NCBI GenBank assembly: GCA_028822575.1
Contig: JAPKDN010000264.1
Coordinates: forward strand, 1-5,233
Length of the DNA: 5,233 nucleotides
Source: Alphaproteobacteria bacterium
GTDB taxonomy: Bacteria > Pseudomonadota > Alphaproteobacteria > Thalassobaculales > Thalassobaculaceae
Reading direction: 5' to 3'
The translations under genes and the position numbers were made by a program. The notes beneath the pieces are model-generated. The model saw only the letters and a program-made list of their open reading frames with translations. It searched no databases and was not told the DNA's origin. Of this stretch, positions 1-5,233 are shown piece by piece; the stretch's first letter is position 1, and every line of letters begins with the position of its first letter.

Positions 1-44
1 TTGTCGCCGTGGGCATGGAAATGGACATGGGTTCCGCCAAATGA
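1..44 (+). CDS. Possible 3' tail of an upstream gene (partial)
   Basis: One plus-strand frame (codons starting at position 3) is open from the window edge to a TGA at 42-44. It ends in a short Met-rich peptide, GMEMDMGSAK. Most of its third positions are G or C, as in the real genes of the window, which is the only support for coding. The start and nearly all of any protein lie outside the window, so no family can be assigned. Met-rich MxMDMG stretches occur in copper-handling proteins, but ten residues are far too few to claim that. The opposite strand of the same bases reads His-rich simply because ATG is CAT in reverse. It could equally be non-coding. Confidence 0.22.
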   Translation, partial: VAVGMEMDMGSAK

Positions 45-305
45 TGCGCGTCGCCATTTATTTTAGAACCGCATAATTTCAAACAGGGAATTCACCATGC
101 AGGATATATAAATACATTTGAAGCTCCCGTGCGGGTAAATCGCCGGTTTCGAATTTCGGATGATTTAGACAGCCGTCACGGGCCGAAAAACATACCTTCC
201 AAGGCCTCACGCAAAGAGCTTCACGTTCATTTTGTTCAGCATGCCAGTATGATATATTAATATGTTCAGTCCCAGCGTCGATCATAACTCCAAGGAAACC
301 GGGCC
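45..305. other. Intergenic region upstream of the VOC gene
   Basis: This stretch is AT-richer than its surroundings and holds no convincing gene. A 68-codon minus-strand frame (79-285) has AT-rich third positions and no properly spaced ribosome site, so it is not called. The right part carries the ribosome site and probable promoter of the VOC gene. Nothing resembling a riboswitch or strong terminator was seen. Confidence 0.6.
226..263 (+). promoter_or_regulatory. Weak candidate promoter and AT palindrome for the VOC gene
   Basis: Several overlapping sigma70-like options sit about 45-80 bases before the start codon: TATGAT at 248-253 (16 bp after TTCATT at 226-231), and TATATT or TATTAA at 253-260 (15 or 17 bp after TTGTTC at 232-237). 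None has a good -35 element. A perfect 10-bp palindrome, ATATTAATAT, lies at 254-263 and overlaps the possible -10 elements, so it could be an operator, though AT-rich palindromes arise readily by chance. Confidence 0.28.
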
Positions 306-1190
306 ATGAGCTGGTATATCCACCACGTAAACCTGCAAGCCCATGACGTGCTCAAGACTGCCGCGTTCTTCCGTGACATCGTCGGGATGGAGGAAGGCAC
401 TTGGACCTATCCAGAAAATACCGGGAAGGTTGGCCATAGCCCGGATACGCTGGCTTATTTCGGGACCGAGAACCGAGGGCTGCATATTGTGCGCGCGATC
501 ACCAGCTTCGCCGCCGACAATGACTTTATCCACAACCCGACCATCGGCGGCCATCACGCGATCTGTGTCCCTGACGTCCTAGCAGTCAAGGTACGACTCG
601 AGGCGGCGGGGGTCGTGGTCTCCGACGCCGGGGTCTATGCCATGGCCGGCATGCATCAGATCTATTGTTATGACCCATCCAGCAACGTTGTTGAAATTAA
701 CCAGGTGGTCGACCCGATCGCCGGTACCGGTGCCACCACAGGAGACAAGGTCCACCCGGTTCGAAAAGAGCCCGGCGACTGGTTTATCCACCACGTCAAC
801 CGCCAAGCCCATGACGTGCCCAAGACGGCGGCCTTCTATAGAGATCTGATAGGCATGCCCCAAGGCGTCTTCGTGACACCCGGCGCCGACAAGGTCGGAG
901 ATTTCGACCGCTCTAGCGACTCACTCGCGGTGTTCGGCCCAGAGAACCGCGGCATGCATTTGGTGCGCGGCATGGTGACATTCCATGTCGACAACAACCT
1001 GATGCACAACCCGACTTTCGGCGGCCATGTGGCGATCACCGTCCCCAGCGTCGAGGCAGTAATGAACCGCATGGACAAGGCGGGGCACCTGTATTCTGAT
1101 GCCGGCACCTATGCCATGGTCGGGATGCATCAGCTTTACACCTATGATCCGTCGATGAATTTCATCGAGATCAACGAGGACGTGGGTTAG
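306..1190 (+). CDS. Tandem two-domain VOC (glyoxalase/dioxygenase fold) protein
   Basis: This 294-residue cytoplasmic protein has two homologous VOC domains, about residues 1-136 and 158-294, joined by a short Gly/Thr-rich linker. By eye 21 of 31 residues match between residues 3-33 and 159-189, including the shared IHHVN, QAHDV and KTAAF segments. Each copy keeps a glyoxalase-like spacing of possible metal ligands: His7, His60, His83 and Glu130 in the first, and His163, His218, His241 and Glu288 in the second. Both sites may therefore bind a divalent metal. The VOC superfamily includes glyoxalase I, extradiol dioxygenases, epimerases and resistance proteins; the substrate here cannot be told. 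The start is supported by AAGGAA at 292-297, eight bases before the ATG. The gene is monocistronic in this window and convergent with the cyclase gene, with only 3 bp between the stop codons. No signal peptide or membrane segment is visible. The domain call is secure; the enzymatic role is unknown. Confidence 0.9.
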   Translation: MSWYIHHVNLQAHDVLKTAAFFRDIVGMEEGTWTYPENTGKVGHSPDTLAYFGTENRGLHIVRAITSFAADNDFIHNPTIGGHHAICVPDVLAVKVRLEAAGVVVSDAGVYAMAGMHQIYCYDPSSNVVEINQVVDPIAGTGATTGDKVHPVRKEPGDWFIHHVNRQAHDVPKTAAFYRDLIGMPQGVFVTPGADKVGDFDRSSDSLAVFGPENRGMHLVRGMVTFHVDNNLMHNPTFGGHVAITVPSVEAVMNRMDKAGHLYSDAGTYAMVGMHQLYTYDPSMNFIEINEDVG

Positions 1191-1193
1191 CTC

Positions 1194-3014
1194 CTACTTC
1201 CCAACCACCGGAAACGGCGCGGTCAGACGCCAGAAGGTGACGACGTCGCCAAAGCCGCGGATTTCCTTAGTATCCTCGGTCAGTTCCTGGTCATCCAGAA
1301 ACTTTGCGACGCCCGGGTCGTCCAGCATGGTTTGGCTGAGCACGATTTCGCCAGCCTCGCTCTCGTTTTGCAAACGCGCCGCCATGTTGACCGTGCCGCC
1401 GAAATAGTCGAACCGGTCGTTCATGGTAACGGCGATGGTCGGGCCCGCATGCACGCCGACCTTGATGGCCACCGGCATGGCCTCGTGCTCACGGTTGAAC
1501 GCATCAAGTTCGGTCTGAATGGCGATGGCGCAACGAAGGCCGTCGGCGGGGTCCGCGAACGCCGCCATCACGGCGTCACCAATGGTCTTGACCACGCTCC
1601 CATCATGCTCGCGCACCAGGCTTGCCAGAAACTCGAAATGCTCGCGGACCAGTCCATAGGCCGGGGCGTCGCCCACATGCTCATACAGCGCGGTAGATCC
1701 CTTCAGGTCCGTGAACAGAAGCGTCACCTGAGCGATGGAGACCTCATCTCCGCTCTTCAACGCCGAACCGGAAAACAGATGCCGAAAAGCCTGCATCGTC
1801 GTCGCCCGGTGGGCGGTCAAAGCGTCCGATGCCCAATCCCGCGACTCGATGATCAAGGTCCGTCGCATGTCGTTTTTATTTTCCAGTCGAATTTGCCCAG
1901 GAGTAGCCGGCATGGACGACAGGCGCACGTCTTCCAGTGTGAACTCAAAACCGGGAAATTCTCCATCCATATAGTCAAAATGATACTCAGGCCCTGTCTC
2001 CAAGGTACGGACCCGATACGGACCATGGATCAGGCTGGCCTCTATCTCCTCGGCCGCGCCGGCATCCAGCGAAATCTGTGCCTGAATATGCGGCGTCGTC
2101 ATTGGGCCGAACAAACAAAACTCGCCGTGAGTGACGGACCGAATACTCGGCGATGGTTGGAAGGTTAGCTCTATATTTCGAGAAAAGTCCCGATCATAGC
2201 TAATATTACAGGACGAGCAATGAGCCCCGCGTGGGAGCTCGTCCAGCGCCTGTGTCGACAGTTTCCCACCACGGCACCGCGGACAGAGCAGGTCCCACCG
2301 GCTCTCGAGCAACCCATCCTTGACCGCTTCCAGACATAACTCAACCACGTGACGCTCGGGCACATCCCAGAGCCGCGAGAGAGAAAGCGGCCTAATCCTC
2401 ATCAAATCGATTTCCTGGGCGGAAAGCAGCCAGTCCGCGAGACGTTGGGCGAGGCCGTGGCCGTAACGCGACGATTCGATCTTCACGACAGCGTTGTCGA
2501 GACGTGCTTGGCGGTCGACATCCAGCTTTGGCGACTTACCCTCGAAAGCGGTTACCCGCTCTCCAGCTGCCCAATCTTCGACCTGGTCGGCGGCGGTGTT
2601 GAAATCCCTTTCCGCCGCCTTGAAGAAACCGAGCTTCAACAGCGACCGTCCGATAAGACCATTGGGCTCCACTTCCAACATATATCGACAGACCGAACCG
2701 CCGCCTTCCACGTCCTCGAAACGGACGGTCGACTTGAGGCTCTTCAACGGTCCCTTGCTGAAAAGCCGTAGATGTCGGAACCAACGCTCATTCACCCATT
2801 CCTGCGGGATATCCTCCCAGGCGAGGTTAACTGGCCCCATCTTGGCGGTAGCGAAAAACCGAACCGAACCGTCGGCTTGCTGCTGTTCGCGAATATCATG
2901 CTTGGGCAGGCCTAAGGACTCGTTATAGCGGGCCGTGTCCGCGATCGCCGCCCAAACCTTGGAGCGCGGCGCCTTGAAATACCGCTCGAACGCGTGACTG
3001 GACAGATTATCCAT
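1194..3014 (-). CDS. Class III adenylate cyclase with SRPBCC and DUF5939-like sensory regions
   Basis: This 606-residue protein probably makes cAMP from ATP. Residues 1-150 resemble an SRPBCC (START/Bet v1-like) domain, a fold that often binds a hydrophobic ligand. Residues 185-400 match a DUF5939-type region: a helical, winged-helix-like part, then a zinc ribbon with CPRC at 244-247 and CSSC at 266-269. Residues 425-600 form a class III cyclase domain. Key residues are present: metal-binding Asp436 (FTDLKGST) and Asp480 (KTIGD), adenine-selecting Lys476 and Asp536, and transition-state Asn543 and Arg547 (VNMAARL). The Lys/Asp pair points to adenylate rather than guanylate cyclase. All residues lie in one chain, so a homodimer should have two active sites. 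No membrane segment or signal peptide is seen, so it is likely cytosolic. The ATG lies 3 bp after the DUF455 stop codon, with GAAAGG 11 bases upstream, which implies one operon and possible translational coupling. The signal sensed is unknown; ligand binding by the SRPBCC domain and metal or redox sensing by the ribbon are inferences. Confidence 0.92.
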   Translation of the reverse strand: MDNLSSHAFERYFKAPRSKVWAAIADTARYNESLGLPKHDIREQQQADGSVRFFATAKMGPVNLAWEDIPQEWVNERWFRHLRLFSKGPLKSLKSTVRFEDVEGGGSVCRYMLEVEPNGLIGRSLLKLGFFKAAERDFNTAADQVEDWAAGERVTAFEGKSPKLDVDRQARLDNAVVKIESSRYGHGLAQRLADWLLSAQEIDLMRIRPLSLSRLWDVPERHVVELCLEAVKDGLLESRWDLLCPRCRGGKLSTQALDELPRGAHCSSCNISYDRDFSRNIELTFQPSPSIRSVTHGEFCLFGPMTTPHIQAQISLDAGAAEEIEASLIHGPYRVRTLETGPEYHFDYMDGEFPGFEFTLEDVRLSSMPATPGQIRLENKNDMRRTLIIESRDWASDALTAHRATTMQAFRHLFSGSALKSGDEVSIAQVTLLFTDLKGSTALYEHVGDAPAYGLVREHFEFLASLVREHDGSVVKTIGDAVMAAFADPADGLRCAIAIQTELDAFNREHEAMPVAIKVGVHAGPTIAVTMNDRFDYFGGTVNMAARLQNESEAGEIVLSQTMLDDPGVAKFLDDQELTEDTKEIRGFGDVVTFWRLTAPFPVVGK

Positions 3015-3017
3015 GCC

Positions 3018-3851
3018 TCAGGATGCCTTTCGTGCCGTAAACTCATCGCCGAGCGGGCCGTAGAACGCCGCCGAAAATCCAGCGGCCTCGCGGGCCGGGA
3101 CATTGAACGGCGGTTTGACCCCGCCCTTGAAGTAATGCCGCACCAGCGTCTGCCAACTGGCCACCGGCTCCTGGCTCCGCATGCCAGCAACATGATCGAA
3201 CCAGCGCTTGCCGACCGCGACGTGGCCGATCTCATCGGAGTAGATGATTTCTAGAATATCGGCGCTTTGGTCGTCGCTGACCGCCCGCAGTCGCTGGACC
3301 ATGCCCGGGGTGACATCCAGGCCGCGGGCTTCCAATACCAGAGGCACCACCGCGAGCCGCGCCAGGAGATCATGCGCGGTGGACTCCGCCGCCGCCCATA
3401 GGCCGTCATGAGCCGGCAGGTCGCCATAGGCCATTCCGAGGTTGTCCAAGCGCGCCGCCAGCAACGCAAAATGCTTAGACTCCTCATCCGCAACACCGAC
3501 CCAGTCATCAAAAAACGCCCACGGCAGGTCATGATCAGCGAAGCGCGCCACGATGTCCCAGGCAAGGTCGATCGCGTTCAACTCTATATGAGCGAGCGCG
3601 TGCAGAAGCGCGATGCGACCGGCCGGCGCCGTGGAAATCTTGCGTTTCGGCAGATCCCGCGGCAGCAGCAGTTTGGGCGCCTCCGGTCGCGCCGGGCGAT
3701 CGGGAGCTCCGGCTTGGCCGATCTTGCTGATTAAACCATCGCGCCACATCACGGCAAATTCCCGACCAATAGAGACTTTCTCCAGAGGCGCGCTGGTTTC
3801 GAGCACAAGGACCGCAGCGGCAGCTAAGCTATTTTGTTGATCATTCATCAT
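3018..3851 (-). CDS. DUF455 family ferritin-like di-iron protein
   Basis: The gene encodes 277 residues from the chosen start. Four helices carry a di-iron ligand pattern typical of ferritin-like proteins: Glu90 in AHIELNAIDLAWD (87-99), Glu124 and His127 in VADEESKHF (120-128), Glu174 in LEARGLD (173-179), and Glu207 and His210 in IYSDEIGHVAVGKRWF (203-218). The two ExxH motifs plus two single Glu residues are complete. The family is widespread in proteobacteria, but its reaction is not established as far as I know; oxidase, hydroxylase or iron-handling roles are all possible. The frame stays open upstream to an ATG at 3953 (311 residues), but those extra 34 residues do not look like the family and would cover the divergent promoter and a 40-nt dyad. 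The ATG at 3851 has AGGA nine bases upstream, and family-like sequence (LAAAAVLVLET) begins just after it. A second ATG follows at once at 3848. The gene is first in an operon with the cyclase. A soluble cytosolic protein is expected. Confidence 0.88.
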   Translation of the reverse strand: MMNDQQNSLAAAAVLVLETSAPLEKVSIGREFAVMWRDGLISKIGQAGAPDRPARPEAPKLLLPRDLPKRKISTAPAGRIALLHALAHIELNAIDLAWDIVARFADHDLPWAFFDDWVGVADEESKHFALLAARLDNLGMAYGDLPAHDGLWAAAESTAHDLLARLAVVPLVLEARGLDVTPGMVQRLRAVSDDQSADILEIIYSDEIGHVAVGKRWFDHVAGMRSQEPVASWQTLVRHYFKGGVKPPFNVPAREAAGFSAAFYGPLGDEFTARKAS

Positions 3852-3890
3852 TGCCAGTGATCCTACCAGCCAACCCCAACCCTCGCGAGT

Positions 3891-3930
3891 CCGCGTTGCA
3901 TCCTGGCTTATTGCCGGCATGCACTCGCGG
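3891..3930. repeat. 40-nt dyad in the divergent hisI / DUF455 region
   Basis: Two arms fold around a 5-nt loop (TTATT, 3908-3912). CCGCG (3891-3895) pairs with CGCGG (3926-3930), TGCAT (3897-3901) with ATGCA (3919-3923), and CTGGC (3903-3907) with GCCGG (3913-3917, including one T-G wobble). That gives 14 Watson-Crick pairs with small interruptions. It overlaps the -35 side of the probable hisI promoter, so it may be an operator. It could also form an RNA hairpin in a DUF455 leader if that promoter lies further upstream. No T tract follows on either strand, so a terminator is unlikely. Confidence 0.6.
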
Positions 3931-3940
3931 CCTCTATAAC
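3911..3940 (+). promoter_or_regulatory. Probable sigma70-type promoter of hisI
   Basis: TTGCCG at 3911-3916 and TATAAC at 3935-3940 are separated by 18 bp and match the consensus at 4 of 6 and 5 of 6 positions. Transcription would start near 3947, giving a leader of about 20 bases that contains the GGAG ribosome site at 3957-3960. The -35 element lies inside the 40-nt dyad, so a protein bound there could block it. Confidence 0.45.
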
Positions 3941-3967
3941 TCGACAACCCCATGACGGAGACGCCTC

Positions 3968-4444
3968 GTGACCACTCTCAGCAACCAAACCAGCACCCTG
4001 TTTGAGCCTCGGGGCACCACGCGGGATATCGAGGAAGGCTCCTTGCTGACGCCGAAATTCGATGCCGACGGGCTTATTCCCTGCGTGGTGACGGAACATG
4101 AAAGCGGCGCGGTGCTGATGTTCGCCTATATGACCATCGAGGCGCTGGCGCTGACCATAAAGACCGGCGAGGCGCATTATTGGAGCCGGTCCCGGGGCGA
4201 ATTATGGCGCAAGGGTTCGACCAGCGGTCATGTTCAAAAGGTGATCGACCTGCGCGTCGACTGCGACCAGGACGCGCTGTGGATGGTGGTAGAGCAAACT
4301 GGCGCCGCCTGCCATGTAGGCTACAAATCGTGCTTTTACCGCTCGATCCCAATCGGAGGCGCGGTGGCGCCGAGCACGCCGTCTCTCACCTTCACGGCAA
4401 CCGAGAAGGCTTTTGATCCGAACATGGTCTACGGCAAGGACTGA
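3968..4444 (+). CDS. hisI: Phosphoribosyl-AMP cyclohydrolase
   Basis: HisI catalyses the third step of histidine biosynthesis: zinc-dependent opening of the adenine ring of phosphoribosyl-AMP to give ProFAR, in the cytosol. The 158-residue protein shows the family hallmarks in order: LMFAYM (50-55), HYWSRSRGELWRKGSTSG (70-87), the metal-binding DCDQD (98-102), and GAACHVGYKSCFYR (112-125). Cys99, Cys115 and Cys122, expected zinc ligands, and Asp98, Asp100 and Asp102, expected magnesium ligands, are all present. This is the stand-alone form; no HisE pyrophosphohydrolase domain is fused, and no hisE is in the window. The start is GTG with GGAG seven bases upstream. An in-frame TGA at 3953-3955 rules out a longer protein, and the next in-frame ATG (residue 51) is inside the core fold. 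The gene is not in a his operon here, which is common for alphaproteobacteria. It diverges from the DUF455 gene. Confidence 0.96.
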   Translation: MTTLSNQTSTLFEPRGTTRDIEEGSLLTPKFDADGLIPCVVTEHESGAVLMFAYMTIEALALTIKTGEAHYWSRSRGELWRKGSTSGHVQKVIDLRVDCDQDALWMVVEQTGAACHVGYKSCFYRSIPIGGAVAPSTPSLTFTATEKAFDPNMVYGKD

Positions 4445-4479
4445 AGACCGGCATCGAAAACTACCGAAGGCGCGCGCAT

Positions 4480-4566
4480 ATGGCCAGTACCGTCGACCTG
4501 ATTCTGCCGGCGCTAAATGTCTCCACCTCCGCCGGGGAGGCCATGATCTCCAATAATATTAATTAA
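4480..4566 (+). pseudogene. Possible truncated 5' end of a lost gene (28 codons)
   Basis: An ATG with GAAGG nine bases upstream (4466-4470) opens a 28-codon frame beginning MASTVDLILPALNV. Codons 2-24 have G or C at the third position in 19 of 23 cases, like real genes here, but the last four sense codons all end in T and run straight into TAA within AT-rich DNA. This fits a gene start cut off near position 4551, 35 bases downstream of the hisI stop and probably once in its operon. I do not recognise the family. It may instead be a chance frame or a genuine tiny peptide. Confidence 0.25.
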
Positions 4567-4589
4567 CCCGTTGAATTAACTATTTTTTT
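4559..4589 (+). terminator. Candidate weak terminator after hisI
   Basis: TTAATT (4559-4564) can pair with AATTAA (4574-4579), and a run of seven T follows at 4583-4589. The T tract is good, but the stem is AT-only, which is poor for an intrinsic terminator in a GC-rich organism. The same bases also form a 7-bp direct repeat, AATTAAC, spaced 13 bp apart. Confidence 0.3.
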
Positions 4590-4590
4590 G

Positions 4591-4637
4591 GTGCTTATGT
4601 TTCGCCGCGTAAGGGGGTCGGACACTGAAACGAGCAC
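4591..4637. repeat. 47-nt two-step inverted repeat
   Basis: GTGCT (4591-4595) is complementary to AGCAC (4633-4637), and GTTTC (4599-4603) to GAAAC (4627-4631), with 3- and 1-base interruptions and a 23-base centre. It starts directly after the T tract and lies at the edge of the AT-rich segment. Its function is unknown; it could be a site from an insertion sequence end or a structured regulatory element. No transposase remnant is visible. Confidence 0.45.
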
Positions 4638-4798
4638 TATCGAAAATCCATAAAAATACGACGCCCCACATTATTTCTCTTGCTTATTGTGGAGCTCGAT
4701 TAGGCTCGCCAGCGTGATTGTCCATACCCAGCTTCGTCAACGTGTCTAAATTGCCATTGAGACAACGGCCAGTGCGCATGTTTTAGAACATCTAGGTT

Positions 4799-4823
4799 TC
4801 CCAGCGGCACGAGACCGCCGGGA
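4799..4823 (-). terminator. Candidate hairpin after the copB-like gene
   Basis: TCCC (4799-4802) and GCGG (4804-4807) pair with CCGC (4815-4818) and GGGA (4820-4823), with one A-C mismatch and a 7-base loop. The hairpin begins seven bases after the copB-like stop codon. On the minus strand it is not followed by a T run, so it would be at best a weak intrinsic terminator or an mRNA-end stabilising structure. Confidence 0.38.
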
Positions 4824-4829
4824 TTTCAC

Positions 4830-5233
4830 CTAGAACAACAACCTCACACCCGCCACAACGTAGACCGAGCTTGCTTCCCCCCCTTCGGACCGGGCCAAGG
4901 TCGCGCTTTCGCCGAAGGTTCGCTCCCAATGGACGCCGATATACGGCGCCACCGATCGGTCGATGAGATCGTAGCTCAACCGCGCGCCGAACTCCAAAGT
5001 TGGACCGAACGCTCCCCTACCGGTCGCCTTGTCGTTATTAAGGGGTATGTCTAACTCAATGCTCGGTGTGAGGATCAGACGGTTCGTGATGAGCGCCTCA
5101 TAGTCCACCTCGAACCGCAGCGACGGATATGCCGAGAGGAATAGGTCCATATCCACCTCGAACCATTGCGGCGCAAGGCCATGGATACCCAGCATGCCGT
5201 ATGCCCGGTCTGGACTTTGTGGCGTGTCGAATC
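4830..5233 (-). CDS. copB: CopB-type outer-membrane copper resistance protein, C-terminal part
   Basis: The frame is open through the right window edge, so only the last 133 residues are present. An in-frame Met at 5195 is not the start, because the upstream residues (FDTPQSPDRAYGMLGIHG) continue the family pattern. Recognisable CopB/PcoB features are GLAPQWFEVD near the window edge, LITNRLILTPSIELD, LEFGARLSYDL, the APYIGVHWERTFG segment, and a VVAGVRLLF end with the terminal Phe typical of outer-membrane beta-barrels. The alternating polar and hydrophobic strands fit a barrel. CopB proteins act in copper resistance together with the periplasmic multicopper oxidase CopA, usually encoded just upstream; whether copA is there cannot be seen. 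The N-terminal signal peptide and Met/His-rich copper-binding region would be outside the window. The gene is convergent with hisI across an AT-rich gap, which suggests an accessory locus. The family call is confident from motifs; the symbol follows the family name. Confidence 0.85.
   Translation of the reverse strand, partial: FDTPQSPDRAYGMLGIHGLAPQWFEVDMDLFLSAYPSLRFEVDYEALITNRLILTPSIELDIPLNNDKATGRGAFGPTLEFGARLSYDLIDRSVAPYIGVHWERTFGESATLARSEGGEASSVYVVAGVRLLF

Larger units (their letters stand above)
4445..4829. other. Intergenic region between hisI and copB-like gene, AT-rich in its right part
   Basis: This 385-bp stretch lies between convergent genes. The first 107 bases keep the base composition of the neighbourhood and contain a short frame that may be a gene remnant, plus a small GC hairpin (CCTCC 4526-4530 with GGAGG 4536-4540). 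From about 4552 the sequence turns AT-rich and contains a T7 tract, a 47-nt inverted repeat and, next to the copB-like stop, another hairpin. No complete gene was found in it on either strand. Confidence 0.6.

Noticed and set aside
1..60. Minus-strand His-rich reading (HVHFHAHGD) at the left edge
   Set aside because: There is no start codon after the in-frame stop near 65-67. The His codons are the reverse complements of the ATG codons in the opposite frame.
79..285. 68-codon minus-strand frame upstream of the VOC gene
   Set aside because: Third codon positions are mostly A or T, unlike the real genes, the only GGAG is just two bases from the ATG, and no family is recognisable.
1332..2168. 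Long plus-strand open frame of 278 codons
   Set aside because: It lies wholly inside the cyclase gene on the other strand, whose motifs are unmistakable. Its protein is rich in Arg and His with no recognisable domain, as expected of an antisense shadow in GC-rich DNA.
3952..4005. 17-codon frame (MTETPRDHSQQPNQHPV) overlapping the hisI start, considered as a his leader peptide
   Set aside because: It has only two His codons, no ribosome site and no attenuator hairpin with a T tract before hisI.
254..4563. Shared ATATTAAT words at 254-261 and near 4556-4563, considered as a dispersed regulatory repeat
   Set aside because: The match is only 8 bp of AT-rich sequence, within chance expectation for two AT-rich gaps, and no flanking bases are shared.
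4638..4798. Short frames in the AT-rich segment, checked as possible transposase relics
   Set aside because: All are short, lack ribosome sites and show no recognisable transposase motif.

Overview
The window looks like chromosomal DNA of a GC-rich proteobacterium, most likely an alphaproteobacterium of Rhodospirillales-like type. This rests on the strong G/C preference at third codon positions in the real genes, the alphaproteobacterial style of the stand-alone HisI, and the DUF455 and DUF5939-cyclase families. The taxonomic call is inference from memory of these families; no search was run.

Layout. Positions 1-305 are mostly non-coding and AT-richer, with a possible 3' tail of a gene ending at 44 and a weak promoter region before a good Shine-Dalgarno. 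A plus-strand gene (306-1190) encodes a protein made of two tandem, clearly duplicated VOC (glyoxalase/extradiol dioxygenase fold) domains. It runs tail to tail, with only 3 bp between, into a minus-strand pair. The promoter-proximal member of the pair is a DUF455 ferritin-like di-iron protein (3018-3851). Three bases downstream of it lies a 606-residue class III adenylate cyclase (1194-3014) with an N-terminal SRPBCC-type ligand-binding domain, a DUF5939-like middle region carrying a CxxC...CxxC zinc ribbon, and a complete C-terminal catalytic domain. Divergent from this pair is hisI (3968-4444), phosphoribosyl-AMP cyclohydrolase of histidine biosynthesis. The roughly 116-bp divergent region contains a reasonable hisI promoter and a striking 40-nt dyad.

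The right end (4445-5233) differs in character. After hisI there is a 28-codon frame that looks like the start of a truncated gene, then an AT-rich stretch with a T7 tract and a 47-nt two-step inverted repeat that could be the relic of a mobile element end. After that comes the C-terminal part of a minus-strand CopB-type outer-membrane copper resistance protein, which continues past the window edge.

How the genes may work together. The DUF455 protein and the cyclase are almost certainly co-transcribed, so a di-iron protein of unknown reaction is paired with a probable ligand- or redox-sensitive cAMP producer. Nothing in the sequence shows what the signal is. HisI is housekeeping. CopB suggests the edge of a copper resistance locus. 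No defence system, CRISPR array, tRNA or rRNA was seen. The strongest candidate for something under-described is the DUF455 / SRPBCC-zinc ribbon-cyclase pair.
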